DNA from: Bacillus luti
Lineage (GTDB): Bacteria; Bacillota; Bacilli; Bacillales; Bacillaceae_G
NCBI RefSeq assembly: GCF_001884105.1
Contig: NZ_MACI01000013.1
Span: forward strand, 1 to 32,399
Direction of reading: 5' to 3'
Length of the DNA: 32,399 nucleotides
Part shown: positions 9,756-17,328 of the stretch, in pieces
Numbering within the stretch: position 1 is the stretch's first letter
Layout: each line of letters opens with the position of its first letter
Notes under the pieces: generated by a model
Databases searched by the model: none
Seen by the model: only the letters and a program-made list of their open reading frames with translations
What the model was told of the DNA's origin: nothing
Translations under genes and position numbers: made by a program

Positions 9756-9938
9756 ATGATTCGTGTGAAAGTGTTTGATGAAAGTCACGAAAAAGACTTA
9801 GAAGACGCAGTAAATGTGTTTTTAAAAAAGATTGATGATAGTAAATTTGTAGATATTAAGTACCAAGTTGGCGTTTCCATTAACGATGATGAAAACCAAA
9901 TTTATTGCTTTTCAGCAATGATCGTTTATAAAGCATAA
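9756..9938 (+). CDS. cse60: Sporulation protein Cse60
   Basis: The 60-residue protein begins MIRVKVFDESHEKDLEDAVN and continues with FLKKIDDSKFVDIKYQ and the tail FSAMIVYK, closely like B. subtilis Cse60, a sigma-E-controlled protein of unknown biochemical role. The start lies one base after the stop of the upstream small gene; translation is likely coupled. Its stop codon is within the stem of the following bidirectional terminator. Confidence 0.85.
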   Translation: MIRVKVFDESHEKDLEDAVNVFLKKIDDSKFVDIKYQVGVSINDDENQIYCFSAMIVYKA

Positions 9939-9974
9939 AAAAGAGCTGGGTGAGCCAGCTCTTTTTTATGCTTT
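9930..9974. terminator. Bidirectional terminator between cse60 and the DUF3973-like gene
   Basis: A long stem (9933-9949 with 9955-9971, extendable to 9930/9974) has a 5-base loop. It carries A runs on the left and T runs on the right, so it can act on both strands. Confidence 0.92.
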
Positions 9975-10200
9975 ATGTTGGGACAACATGTGTCGGTAAT
10001 ACGTTCATAATAGATTGGGGTGTGCCTAATTTATTTGTCGTTAAAAGAGGCTCCCCTGTCTCATGATTTTGGGCATCTTTACACATACCAAGGTGATAAC
10101 GATCACCTAAAAATGGATCAATATAAAAACCGTTTTTGAATACTTTATCATTCGGATGTTTTTCATGGTGAATGTCAGAGCAGTTAATGCAATAGAACAT
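9973..10200 (-). CDS. Small protein with a Cys-x-x-Cys motif, DUF3973-like
   Basis: The 75-residue form begins MFYCINCSDIHHEKHP and continues VFKNGFYIDPFLGDRYHLGMC; Cys-x-x-Cys, several His and a later Cys could bind a metal. The pattern recalls DUF3973 of Bacillus and Paenibacillus, from memory only. The start at 10200 has AAAAAGGGG 9 bases upstream. A longer form from ATG 10251 adds 17 polar and basic residues and also has an AGGAG 4 bases upstream, so the start is open. No signal peptide. The function is unknown. Confidence 0.65.
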   Translation of the reverse strand: MFYCINCSDIHHEKHPNDKVFKNGFYIDPFLGDRYHLGMCKDAQNHETGEPLLTTNKLGTPQSIMNVLPTHVVPT

Positions 10201-10395
10201 AGCTTTCATCCCCTTTTTATTTTTGTTTGAAAAAAGTGAGTCGGTAGTCATTTCGCTCCTAGGGAAATGTTGAGGAGAAGAGAAATAACTACCTACTCAA
10301 ATGGTGGGCATATTCCTTCTGATTTTTTATATCTCGCGTATTGCCTCTGAGGGAAGGAGGAGAGACGAATTACGCATGATATAAGTAAGGCACAT

Positions 10396-10445
10396 CTTTC
10401 AATATGAATGATGGAGTTTCATATTGAGAGAAGTTTTTATTTTTG
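10396..10445 (+). terminator. Orphan rightward intrinsic terminator
   Basis: A 13-bp stem with one G-U type pair (10396-10408 with 10418-10430), a 9-base loop, then AAGTTTTTATTTTTG. The nearest upstream forward gene already ends at the 9930-9974 terminator. Confidence 0.6.
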
Positions 10446-10540
10446 ATTGCCTTTGTGAGTATATTATGAAGAAATGCTGAGAGGGTGTTTGTCCTGTTGA
10501 AAAAATGTTGAGAATTTCTCAAAGGTAAAACGAATCAATA

Positions 10541-10570
10541 TTGACATGAAACTAAAAGGTGTTATATCAT
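10541..10570 (+). promoter_or_regulatory. Promoter of the SRPBCC/ArsR operon
   Basis: A perfect TTGACA (10541-10546), an 18-base spacer and TATCAT (10565-10570, 5 of 6), about 50 bases before the first gene. The spacer is covered by the first of two direct repeats. Confidence 0.7.
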
Positions 10571-10594
10571 CTTAATGAAACCAAAAGGTGTTAT
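10546..10594 (+). repeat. Direct repeats over the promoter, likely ArsR operator
   Basis: ATGAAACTAAAAGGTGTTAT (10546-10565) and ATGAAACCAAAAGGTGTTAT (10575-10594) differ at one base and start 29 bases apart. The first fills the promoter spacer and the second lies just downstream of the -10 box. Each is a weak palindrome around AAAA. The placement suits autorepression by the ArsR-type protein encoded second in the operon. Confidence 0.6.
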
Positions 10595-10623
10595 GTTTTA
10601 GTGACGAATAAAGGAGAATGAAA

Positions 10624-11055
10624 ATGGAACAACAAAATACATTAAATGATATTAAACAAACAATCGTTTTTAACGCGTCTATTCAAAAAGTTTGGAGTGT
10701 AGTATCGACTGCAGAGGGGATTGCCTCATGGTTTATGCCGAACGATTTCAAATTAGAAGTAGGACATGAATTTCATGTGCAATCACCATTTGGGCCATCA
10801 CCATGTAAAGTGTTAGAAATCGATGAGCCAAATCACCTCTCTTTCTCATGGGATACAGATGGCTGGGTCGTTTCATTTAATCTGAAAGACCTAGGAGATA
10901 ATAAAACAGAATTTACGTTAATTCACGGCGGCTGGAAACATCCTGATGAAATTCTTCCGAAAGCGAATGCGAAGAGCTCTATTATTCGCGACAGAATGAG
11001 CGGAGGCTGGGTAGCGATTGTAAATGAAAAACTGAAAAAGGTTGTCGAAGGTTAA
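10624..11055 (+). CDS. SRPBCC (AHSA1/START-like) domain protein
   Basis: The 143-residue protein is a single SRPBCC domain: [20 protein letters not shown] at the start, [11 protein letters not shown], then [22 protein letters not shown] and a C-terminal helix. Such proteins form a helix-grip cavity for hydrophobic ligands, but the ligand is unknown. The start is ATG 10624, 7 bases after GGAG; ATG 10618 is too close to that site. It is followed without a gap by an ArsR-type regulator, a common pairing in bacilli. Confidence 0.88.
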   Translation: MEQQNTLNDIKQTIVFNASIQKVWSVVSTAEGIASWFMPNDFKLEVGHEFHVQSPFGPSPCKVLEIDEPNHLSFSWDTDGWVVSFNLKDLGDNKTEFTLIHGGWKHPDEILPKANAKSSIIRDRMSGGWVAIVNEKLKKVVEG

Positions 11056-11379
11056 GTGCCCTCTTCAGCAGCGAAATATGATGTATTTCAAGCAATTGCT
11101 GATCCAACCCGCCGAGAAGTAATACGGTTATTAAGCGATAAAGAGTTACCGATTTCAAAAATAACAGATCATTTTCCGATGAGCCGTACGGCTGTTGTGA
11201 AGCATCTTCATATCCTTTCAGAAGCGAATTTAGTAAGTGGAAGAAAAAGCGGGAGAGAGAAGATATATCGCCTGCATCCAGAACCATTAGAGGAATTACA
11301 ACAGTGGCTCTCGTACTATGAACGTTTTTGGGATAATAAATTGTCTATGCTTAAACATATTGTGGAGAATGAAGAGTAA
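11056..11379 (+). CDS. ArsR-family winged-helix regulator
   Basis: The 107-residue DNA-binding protein reads FQAIADPTRREVIRLLSDKE, then ISKITDHFPMSRTAVVKHLH (recognition helix) and LHILSEANLVSGRKSGREKIYRL (wing). This is the SdpR-like ArsR subclass paired with SRPBCC proteins, and I see no metal-binding Cys pair. The start is GTG 11056, directly after the stop of the previous gene, with AAGG upstream, so it is translationally coupled. It probably binds the direct repeats at 10546-10594 and controls its own operon. A strong terminator follows. Confidence 0.9.
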   Translation: MPSSAAKYDVFQAIADPTRREVIRLLSDKELPISKITDHFPMSRTAVVKHLHILSEANLVSGRKSGREKIYRLHPEPLEELQQWLSYYERFWDNKLSMLKHIVENEE

Positions 11380-11410
11380 AAGAGGATGACCATTTCGGTC
11401 ATCCTCTTTT
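11378..11410. terminator. Bidirectional terminator between arsR-type gene and drug exporter
   Basis: A 14-bp perfect stem (11378-11391 with 11397-11410) and a 5-base loop, with A and T runs that fit termination on both strands. Confidence 0.92.
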
Positions 11411-12848
11411 ATTGCTCACTTGTTTGTTTAGCTGGCTTTAGTAAGAGCCAAGCAATAATTAAAGTTAATACTGCTAATGCAAAAGTACTCATATAAATGA
11501 CGTGCACACTTGATGCTAATGCGGATTGAGACTCGGTTGCTACGTTTGCTGTAGCTCCGCCGTGTCCGCCAGAAGAAACAAGATCAAGATTTTTAATGCC
11601 ACGCGCGTGAATCATCGTATTGAAGATTGTTCCGAAGATTGCAGCACCTAATGTTTGACTAAATGTATTAATAAATGTGTTTAAACCGACGGCTGTCCCG
11701 CGCGTATGTGCTGGTACAGCTGCTTGAATTGTTACCATGTAAATAGGTGTTACAAGCCCCATTCCTAAGCCGAATAATCCGACTGCTACATAAATAAGGA
11801 ATGATGGTGAGTCCGTTGACAATGTAAATAATAAGAACGTAGCAACTGATAAAATGCTAGCTCCAAGTAAAATAATTTGTTTCGTTTTTAATTTGCCAAC
11901 TAAGTTACCCGAGAACATAGCACCGAATGTCCACATAACAGGAATCGGCATTAAAATGAGTCCAGCTTCTGTTGCATTTTTTCCTAAAACACCTTGGCTC
12001 CATATTGGAAGATACACTGTAATACTAATAATCATTGCACCAGCAATCAGTGTTAGTATGTTTATTGTAGATAATGTGCGATTAGAGAAAAGTGCTAGCG
12101 GAATTAATGGTTCCGGAGACTTTTTCTCGATGTATAAGAAAAGAATGAATGAAACAGCGGCAAAGATTAATAGGCCGATAATTGAAATGTCTCCCCAGTT
12201 TTGCTTACTGCTACCTGTTAATAATGCGTATAGTAGAGCAATCGTACTTAATGAGAAGACTGTTGCACCAAGGTAATCGATATGTTGCTTAGATGACTTA
12301 ATCGATTCCTTATAATAAATTGCGATCATTAAGCAAGCGATAATTCCAAATGGAACGTTTAAGAAGAAGATATAACGCCACGAAAGAGAATCAACTAAAA
12401 ATCCACCTACTAACGGCCCGATAACACCAGATACACCCCAAACGGCACTCATCCAGCCTTGTGCTTTCGCGCGGTCTTTTGCTTCGCTATATAGGTCCCC
12501 AATAATTGTCATAGTAATTGGCATAACAGCACCAGCACCTATACCTTGAAGAGCACGGAAGAAGATTAATTGTTCCATTGATGTAACGACTCCGCATAGT
12601 GCAGAACCGATTAAGAAGATTGTTGCTCCAATGAGCAGAACTTTTTTACGACCGAACAAATCAGCTAGCTTTCCGTATATTGGAGTCGAAACTGCTGTGG
12701 CAAGCATATAAATTGCGTAAACCCAGCTAACAAGTTCGACGCCTGACAGGTCACTCGTTATACGAGGGATTGCTGTACTAACAATCGTTCCTTCTACCGC
12801 AGAAAGAAACGTCATTAGCATTAAAGACATCATGACTTTTTTTCTCAT
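11409..12848 (-). CDS. DHA2-type (EmrB/QacA) multidrug MFS exporter
   Basis: About 14 hydrophobic segments in 479 residues, with the MFS motif A LADLFGRKK near residue 65 and the antiporter motif C region GVIGPLVGGFLVD near 140. The N-terminal segment FLSAVEGTIVSTAIPRI is typical of DHA2 exporters (the proton-drug antiporters Bmr3, QacA and EmrB). The substrate cannot be told. The start is ATG 12848, where AAGGGG lies about 8 bases upstream; an upstream ATG at 12944 would add 32 residues with no support. It converges on the ArsR-type gene and has no obvious partner. Confidence 0.9.
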   Translation of the reverse strand: MRKKVMMSLMLMTFLSAVEGTIVSTAIPRITSDLSGVELVSWVYAIYMLATAVSTPIYGKLADLFGRKKVLLIGATIFLIGSALCGVVTSMEQLIFFRALQGIGAGAVMPITMTIIGDLYSEAKDRAKAQGWMSAVWGVSGVIGPLVGGFLVDSLSWRYIFFLNVPFGIIACLMIAIYYKESIKSSKQHIDYLGATVFSLSTIALLYALLTGSSKQNWGDISIIGLLIFAAVSFILFLYIEKKSPEPLIPLALFSNRTLSTINILTLIAGAMIISITVYLPIWSQGVLGKNATEAGLILMPIPVMWTFGAMFSGNLVGKLKTKQIILLGASILSVATFLLFTLSTDSPSFLIYVAVGLFGLGMGLVTPIYMVTIQAAVPAHTRGTAVGLNTFINTFSQTLGAAIFGTIFNTMIHARGIKNLDLVSSGGHGGATANVATESQSALASSVHVIYMSTFALAVLTLIIAWLLLKPAKQTSEQ

Positions 12849-13002
12849 TTGTTTTCCCCTTACCCTTTTTCTAATATTCAACAATATAAAATATAAAGGT
12901 ACTAAGGTATATAAAGCAACAAAAAAGCATGAGGGGTTCGGCATTTTTCGTTGGTAAGGCGATATATCCTATAGAATTGCTAATATAATTTCATGAACCT
13001 AT

Positions 13003-13032
13003 AAAAAAAGAAACAGGGAAGTCCTGTTTCTT
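13003..13032 (-). terminator. Terminator of the ytfP-like gene (minus strand)
   Basis: A 10-bp stem (13032-13023 with 13017-13008 read on the minus strand), a 5-base loop, then a run of seven T on the minus strand. Confidence 0.88.
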
Positions 13033-13034
13033 CT

Positions 13035-14306
13035 TTAATATTGCATTTTCGCGTTTTCTCCAGCTGTCGTTCCAGCAATTCTACCAGTAACGAGAGCAGA
13101 TGTAATATTATAGCCGCCAGTATAACCGTGAATATCAAGAACTTCTCCGCAGAAATATAAGCCATTTGTGAATTTAGAAGACATTTCTTTCGGATTAATT
13201 TCTTTAACGGATACACCGCCGCCAGTAACGAATGCTTTTTCAATTGACTGCGTACCATTTACATTCACAGTAAATTCTTTAAAGTCTTTCACAAGTGCAC
13301 GAATCTTCTCATGAGAAACTTGTCCAGCTTGTTCGCTACCGTCAATTTCATTTTTTTCTAATAAAAATAGGAAGTAACGCTCAGGAACGTAACCTTTTAA
13401 CACGTTTTTAATTCCTTTTTTCGGATCTTCCTTCATTTGTTTTAGCATGCGCTGGAATAGTTGCTCACTATTTTCTTCTGGCAATGCATCGATGCTCATT
13501 TGCACTGTATTCGTTTTGAACTTTTTCAGTGCTTTCACAACGAATTGACTACAGCGAAGGGCAGCAGGACCAGATAAGCCGAAATGAGTGAAGAGCATAT
13601 CCATTTTGTGAGAAATAATAGCTTTTCCTTTTGGATTTAATACACTTAAGTTTACGTCTCGTAAAGCGAGTCCTTGCAGTGAACGGTCTCGAATAAATGG
13701 TTCGTTTGAAAGGATGGGTACTTCTGTTGGGAATAATTCTGTAATTGTATGACCAGCTTTTTCAGCCCAAGCATATCCGTCCCCAGTAGATCCAGTTTGC
13801 GGAACAGATTTTCCGCCAACAGCGATAACGACGTGATTTGTGTCTAACACTTCGCCTGTTTGTAGTACAACTGCTTTCGTTTGACCATTTTCATATTCAA
13901 TCGTTTCAACAGGTGTATTCGTACGGATCTTTACACCCAAATCTTTTAATCGTGTTAAAAGTGAGTCTACTACCGATTGCGCTTTATTTGAAACAGGGAA
14001 CATGCGGCCATGATCCTCTTCTTTCAGTTTTACGCCGAGATTTTCGAAGAATGTAATAATATCTTCATTATTAAAAATAGAAAAAGCGCTGTATAAGAAG
14101 CGGCCATTTCCTGGTATATGTTTAACGATCTCATCAAGTGGTAGACGGTTCGTTACGTTACAACGGCCACCGCCAGAAATCGCAAGTTTACGCCCTAATT
14201 TATTTCCTTTATCAAGAAGTAAGACGCTTGCGCCTTCTTCTGCAGCACCGATTGCAGCCATTAGCCCAGAAGGCCCGCCGCCGATGACAATAACATCATA
14301 ATGCAT
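13035..14306 (-). CDS. ytfP: HI0933-family FAD-dependent oxidoreductase (YtfP-like)
   Basis: The 423-residue flavoprotein begins [18 protein letters not shown] (dinucleotide-binding fold), followed by [24 protein letters not shown] near residues 30-53, the HI0933 signature. The C-terminal [20 protein letters not shown] and [19 protein letters not shown] close the FAD site. The cellular substrate of this family is not established. GAGGTCG lies about 10 bases upstream of the ATG. It stands next to murJ, divergently, as in the B. subtilis region. Confidence 0.9.
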   Translation of the reverse strand: MHYDVIVIGGGPSGLMAAIGAAEEGASVLLLDKGNKLGRKLAISGGGRCNVTNRLPLDEIVKHIPGNGRFLYSAFSIFNNEDIITFFENLGVKLKEEDHGRMFPVSNKAQSVVDSLLTRLKDLGVKIRTNTPVETIEYENGQTKAVVLQTGEVLDTNHVVIAVGGKSVPQTGSTGDGYAWAEKAGHTITELFPTEVPILSNEPFIRDRSLQGLALRDVNLSVLNPKGKAIISHKMDMLFTHFGLSGPAALRCSQFVVKALKKFKTNTVQMSIDALPEENSEQLFQRMLKQMKEDPKKGIKNVLKGYVPERYFLFLLEKNEIDGSEQAGQVSHEKIRALVKDFKEFTVNVNGTQSIEKAFVTGGGVSVKEINPKEMSSKFTNGLYFCGEVLDIHGYTGGYNITSALVTGRIAGTTAGENAKMQY

Positions 14307-14404
14307 AATATATCGACCTCATTTTCTACATTTCCTGCCTAAAAGAATAGCATGTTTTCTCTTAAAAGAAAAATAGAGTGAAGTACTGCTTAAGGGGAGA
14401 ATTG

Positions 14405-14413
14405 TGGTACAAT
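14405..14413 (+). promoter_or_regulatory. Extended -10 promoter of murJ
   Basis: TGGTACAAT is an extended -10 element (TG, one base, TACAAT). No good -35 is seen. It implies a leader of about 180 bases before murJ. Confidence 0.5.
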
Positions 14414-14419
14414 ACAAAA

Positions 14420-14601
14420 GTTAGAGTTCAGCACGATCCAGCTATTTGTGGGCAATAAGACTAAAACTTTAAGATTTAGGAGAAATAAAGAGGGAGTCTA
14501 GTAACCCATAAATGCCCGATTAGTACGAGCTAATAATCAGTAGGGAAGAACACCCTCACTGATTAAAGTTTCACTTTATGTAGATGTAGGAGGATTTTTG
14601 T
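14420..14601 (+). ncRNA. Structured leader RNA of murJ
   Basis: Several helices nest in order. TTTGTGGG (14445-14452) pairs with CCCATAAA (14505-14512), enclosing AGACT (14458-14462) with AGTCT (14495-14499). ATTAG (14519-14523) pairs with CTAAT (14530-14534). AATCAGT (14535-14541) pairs with ACTGATT (14558-14564), with an inner GGG/CCC. Last comes AAAGT-TTC-ACTTT (14565-14577). The ribosome site AGGAGGA comes after these. I do not recognise a named riboswitch or T-box. Confidence 0.45.
14529..14579 (+). repeat. Two-hairpin module, copy 1 (before murJ)
   Basis: GCTA, then a long hairpin closed by CAGT/ACTG, then ATTAAAGTTTCACTTTAT with its small AAAGT-TTC-ACTTT hairpin. The same layout occurs before pulA at 19857-19901. 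It is likely a dispersed B. cereus-group repeat; I recall similar sequences but cannot confirm the family. Confidence 0.6.
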
Positions 14602-16254
14602 ATGTCCGATTCGAAATTTTTGCGCGGAACGCTTATCGTTACGTTAGGGACATTTTTAGTAAAGTTCTTAGGCATGATTTACGTTTTTCCATTTCATGCG
14701 TTAGTAGGCACAGAAGGCGGAACGCTCTATACATATGGATACATTCCATATACGATCTTTTTAAGTATCGCAACGGCAGGTGTGCCGCTTGCTGTTTCAA
14801 AATTTGTTTCCAAATATAACGCACTTGGCGATTATAAAACGAGCCGGAGAATGTTCCGCTCGGGAATGGTTATGATGATAGTAACAGGAGTTCTTTCATT
14901 CTTAGTTCTATACATGACGGCGCCGTTGTTTGCAGAAGCAATGCTTGGTAAACAAAGTGTACACAGTAATGTAGGAGAAGTTACGACGATTATTCGTCTT
15001 GTAAGTTTTGCGCTTATTGTTGTACCAGCAGCGAGTTTAATTCGTGGTTATTTCCAAGGTCACCAATCGATGGGACCAACTACTGTTTCGCAAATTATTG
15101 AACAAATTATTCGTATTGTCTTTTTATTAGCAGGTAGTTTTATCGTTATTAAAGTACTTGGCGGTACAGTTGCAACAGCAGTTGGGGTAGCGACATTTGC
15201 TGCGTTCGTTTCAGCAGTTGGAGCGCTCGGTGTCCTCATTTGGTACTGGTTAAAACGTAAAAAACATTTGGATCAATATTTAATTGAACAAACTGTACCA
15301 GAGTCGACAGTGAGTACCGTTCAATTGTTTAAAGAATTATTTGCATATGCGATTCCTTACGTTGTAATTGGGTTAACAATTCCTTTATATCAACAAATTG
15401 ATACATTAACATTTAACTCAATTATGCAGGCGATTGGTCAAGGTGATATCGCAGAGCGAGCACTCGGTATTTTCACAATGTGGACGCATAAATTAATTAT
15501 GATTCCTGTATCACTTGCAACAGCGTTTAGCTTAACGCTTGTGCCAGCGATTACAAAATCGTTTACTGAAAAACAACATCGTTATTTAAAATTACAAATT
15601 ACACAAACATTCCAGGCAAATATGTTTTTAACATTGCCAGCAGTTATCGGTATTTCTACACTGGCATATCCGATTTATACAGCGTTTTACGACTCAGATC
15701 CACTAGGTGGACAAGTATTAATGTGGTATGCGCCAGTTGCGTTGTTATTTGCTTTATTTACAGTAACAGCGGCGATTCTACAAGGGATTAATCAACAAAA
15801 ACATGCGATTGTCGCGCTTATTATGGGTGTTATTTTGAAATTCGTATGTAACGTAATCTTTATTCGTTATTTCGGTACAGTTGGAGCAATTTTAGCAACT
15901 GCAGTTGGCTTCTTAGCCTCTGTATGGTATACGAATAGACAAATCAAAAAACATGTACACTATTCATTTGGTGTTGTATATAAGAGAACATTCCAAATTG
16001 CAGTATTAACACTTGTAATGGTCGTGGCGGTAAAACTATCACAATGGCTGCTATCCTTCATGATTTCGCCTGATGGCCGTATTGGAGCTCTTATAACAGT
16101 TGTGGTTTGTGCAGGTATTGGTGGTCTTGTTTACGGATTATTAGCAATTCGCACAGGAGTACTTGAAAGAGTATTTGGCGGAGAAGCGTTAGAGAAAATT
16201 CAACGTAAACTTGGTAGTAGATTTAAAATAAAGTTGAAATCAAAAGGGGCGTAA
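14602..16254 (+). CDS. murJ: Lipid II flippase MurJ (YtgP)
   Basis: The 550-residue membrane protein has about 14 hydrophobic segments and belongs to the MVF/MATE-like polysaccharide exporter group. From the start, FLRGTLIVTLGTFLVKFLGMIY and the later SLIRGYFQGHQSMGPTTVSQIIEQ match B. subtilis YtgP, the MurJ that flips lipid II across the membrane for peptidoglycan synthesis. SpoVB-like paralogues are the alternative; the position beside ytfP and ytzG supports YtgP. TAGGAGGA lies about 8 bases before the ATG. A ~180-base folded leader precedes it, so expression may be tuned at the RNA level. A hairpin over the stop codon separates it from the next gene. Confidence 0.92.
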   Translation: MSDSKFLRGTLIVTLGTFLVKFLGMIYVFPFHALVGTEGGTLYTYGYIPYTIFLSIATAGVPLAVSKFVSKYNALGDYKTSRRMFRSGMVMMIVTGVLSFLVLYMTAPLFAEAMLGKQSVHSNVGEVTTIIRLVSFALIVVPAASLIRGYFQGHQSMGPTTVSQIIEQIIRIVFLLAGSFIVIKVLGGTVATAVGVATFAAFVSAVGALGVLIWYWLKRKKHLDQYLIEQTVPESTVSTVQLFKELFAYAIPYVVIGLTIPLYQQIDTLTFNSIMQAIGQGDIAERALGIFTMWTHKLIMIPVSLATAFSLTLVPAITKSFTEKQHRYLKLQITQTFQANMFLTLPAVIGISTLAYPIYTAFYDSDPLGGQVLMWYAPVALLFALFTVTAAILQGINQQKHAIVALIMGVILKFVCNVIFIRYFGTVGAILATAVGFLASVWYTNRQIKKHVHYSFGVVYKRTFQIAVLTLVMVVAVKLSQWLLSFMISPDGRIGALITVVVCAGIGGLVYGLLAIRTGVLERVFGGEALEKIQRKLGSRFKIKLKSKGA

Positions 16255-16268
16255 TTACGTCCCCTTTT
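16242..16268 (+). terminator. Hairpin at the murJ stop, possible partial terminator
   Basis: AAAAGGGG (16242-16249) pairs with CCCCTTTT (16261-16268) around an inner GT/AC pair. The stop codon is inside and only four T follow, so read-through to the next gene is likely. Confidence 0.55.
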
Positions 16269-16295
16269 CTATGATAAACAAAGAAGGTGAAAAAC

Positions 16296-17024
16296 GTGAG
16301 ATTAGATAAATTATTAGCGAATATGGGATATGGAAGTAGAAAAGAAGTAAAGAAATTATTGAAAGACGGCGTTGTAAAAATTGACGGAACGCCAGTGAAA
16401 GATGCGAAGGTTCATGTAAATGTAGAAGAGCAAGAAGTTATGATTCACGGTGAAGTTGTGGAATATAAAGAGTTTGTTTATTTAATGATGCACAAACCAC
16501 AAGGTGTTATTTCAGCGACAGAAGATGATAACCATGAAACGGTAATAGATTTATTAGAATTAGAAGACGCAATCTTTGATCCGTTCCCAGTTGGAAGGCT
16601 TGATATCGATACAGAAGGTTTCTTATTGATAACAAATGATGGGAAGTTATCGCATCAATTATTATCTCCGAAAAAGCATGTGCCGAAAAAATATTACGCG
16701 CACGTTGCAGGAGTAGTAACAGAAGAGGATGTAAAAGAGTTTGCTAAAGGTGTTATTTTAGACGATGGTTATGAAACGAAGCCAGGTGCACTTACAATAT
16801 TAAAAAGCGATGATATTTCTGAAATTGAGCTTGTCATTACAGAAGGGAAATTCCATCAAGTGAAGCGTATGTTTGAAGCGGTAGGGAAAAAAGTTGTTTA
16901 TTTAAAGAGAACAGAAATGGGACCGTTAGTATTAGATGAAGAACTAGAACTTGGGCAATACCGAGAGTTAACAGACGAAGAAGTGGAAATGTTAAAAACA
17001 TATCAAGTAGATACTGAAAAGTAG
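16296..17024 (+). CDS. ytzG: 16S rRNA pseudouridine synthase, RsuA family (YtzG)
   Basis: An S4 RNA-binding domain (MRLDKLLANMGYGSRKEVKK) is followed by the catalytic domain with FPVGRLDIDTEGFLLITNDG around residues 95-114, where the Asp of GRLD is the catalytic residue. RsuA-type enzymes modify U516 of 16S rRNA. I start it at GTG 16296, 7 bases after AGAAGGTG; GTG 16287 lies inside that site. The length is 242 residues. The gene converges on ytzE across a shared terminator. Confidence 0.9.
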   Translation: MRLDKLLANMGYGSRKEVKKLLKDGVVKIDGTPVKDAKVHVNVEEQEVMIHGEVVEYKEFVYLMMHKPQGVISATEDDNHETVIDLLELEDAIFDPFPVGRLDIDTEGFLLITNDGKLSHQLLSPKKHVPKKYYAHVAGVVTEEDVKEFAKGVILDDGYETKPGALTILKSDDISEIELVITEGKFHQVKRMFEAVGKKVVYLKRTEMGPLVLDEELELGQYRELTDEEVEMLKTYQVDTEK

Positions 17025-17042
17025 TGCTGTTTTAAGGCGCAG

Positions 17043-17075
17043 AAAAGACCCCTTTCTAATGAGTTAGAAAGGGGT
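17043..17075. terminator. Bidirectional terminator between ytzG and ytzE
   Basis: A 12-bp perfect stem (17048-17059 with 17064-17075) and loop TGAG. On the minus strand it is followed by CTTTTC, on the plus strand by an AT-rich stretch. Confidence 0.8.
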
Positions 17076-17106
17076 ATGTATTTATTTACATACAATTATT
17101 TTTTCA

Positions 17107-17328
17107 TTATGAGGTCATTCTCACTTTCTTTCCTGTTGTTGTCCACTTACCGCGGCAAGGGCTATACACGAGTTCATTAAACTGCAACACATTTAGATCA
17201 CGTTGTATCGTTCGTGGTGTGATCCCGAACTCATCTACAAGGTCTTTCGTCGTTACCGTTCCGTTTTCATTGATGTACATATAAATCGATTTAATGCGTG
17301 TTAGCATACGAGTAGTTGTAGGTTTCAA
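17107..17328 (-). CDS. ytzE: Stand-alone DeoR-type helix-turn-helix protein (YtzE)
   Basis: The 73-residue protein consists of one winged-helix domain: IKSIYMYINENGTVTTKDL, then VDEFGITPRTIQRDLNVLQ (recognition helix) and LVYSPCRGKWTTTGK. The sugar-binding domain of full DeoR regulators is absent, but the B. subtilis counterpart YtzE is equally short, so this is not a truncation. It probably starts at TTG 17328 with AGAGGAG 10 bases upstream; ATG seven codons further in has no ribosome site. The target is unknown. Confidence 0.82.
   Translation of the reverse strand: MKPTTTRMLTRIKSIYMYINENGTVTTKDLVDEFGITPRTIQRDLNVLQFNELVYSPCRGKWTTTGKKVRMTS

Larger units (their letters stand above)
10252..10617. 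other. Gene-poor region with an orphan terminator and an operator-bearing promoter
   Basis: No credible gene is seen. The stretch holds the upstream region of the DUF3973-like gene, a purine-rich block (10351-10367), a rightward terminator-like hairpin (10396-10445) with no gene before it, and the promoter with direct repeats of the SRPBCC/ArsR operon (10541-10594). Confidence 0.6.

Noticed and set aside
10267-10350. 27-codon forward open frame in the gene-poor region
   Set aside because: No properly spaced ribosome site and no recognisable features.
14420-14601. T-box or known riboswitch in the murJ leader
   Set aside because: I found neither a T-box consensus with a terminator nor a pattern fitting a riboswitch class I know; kept only as an unclassified structured leader.
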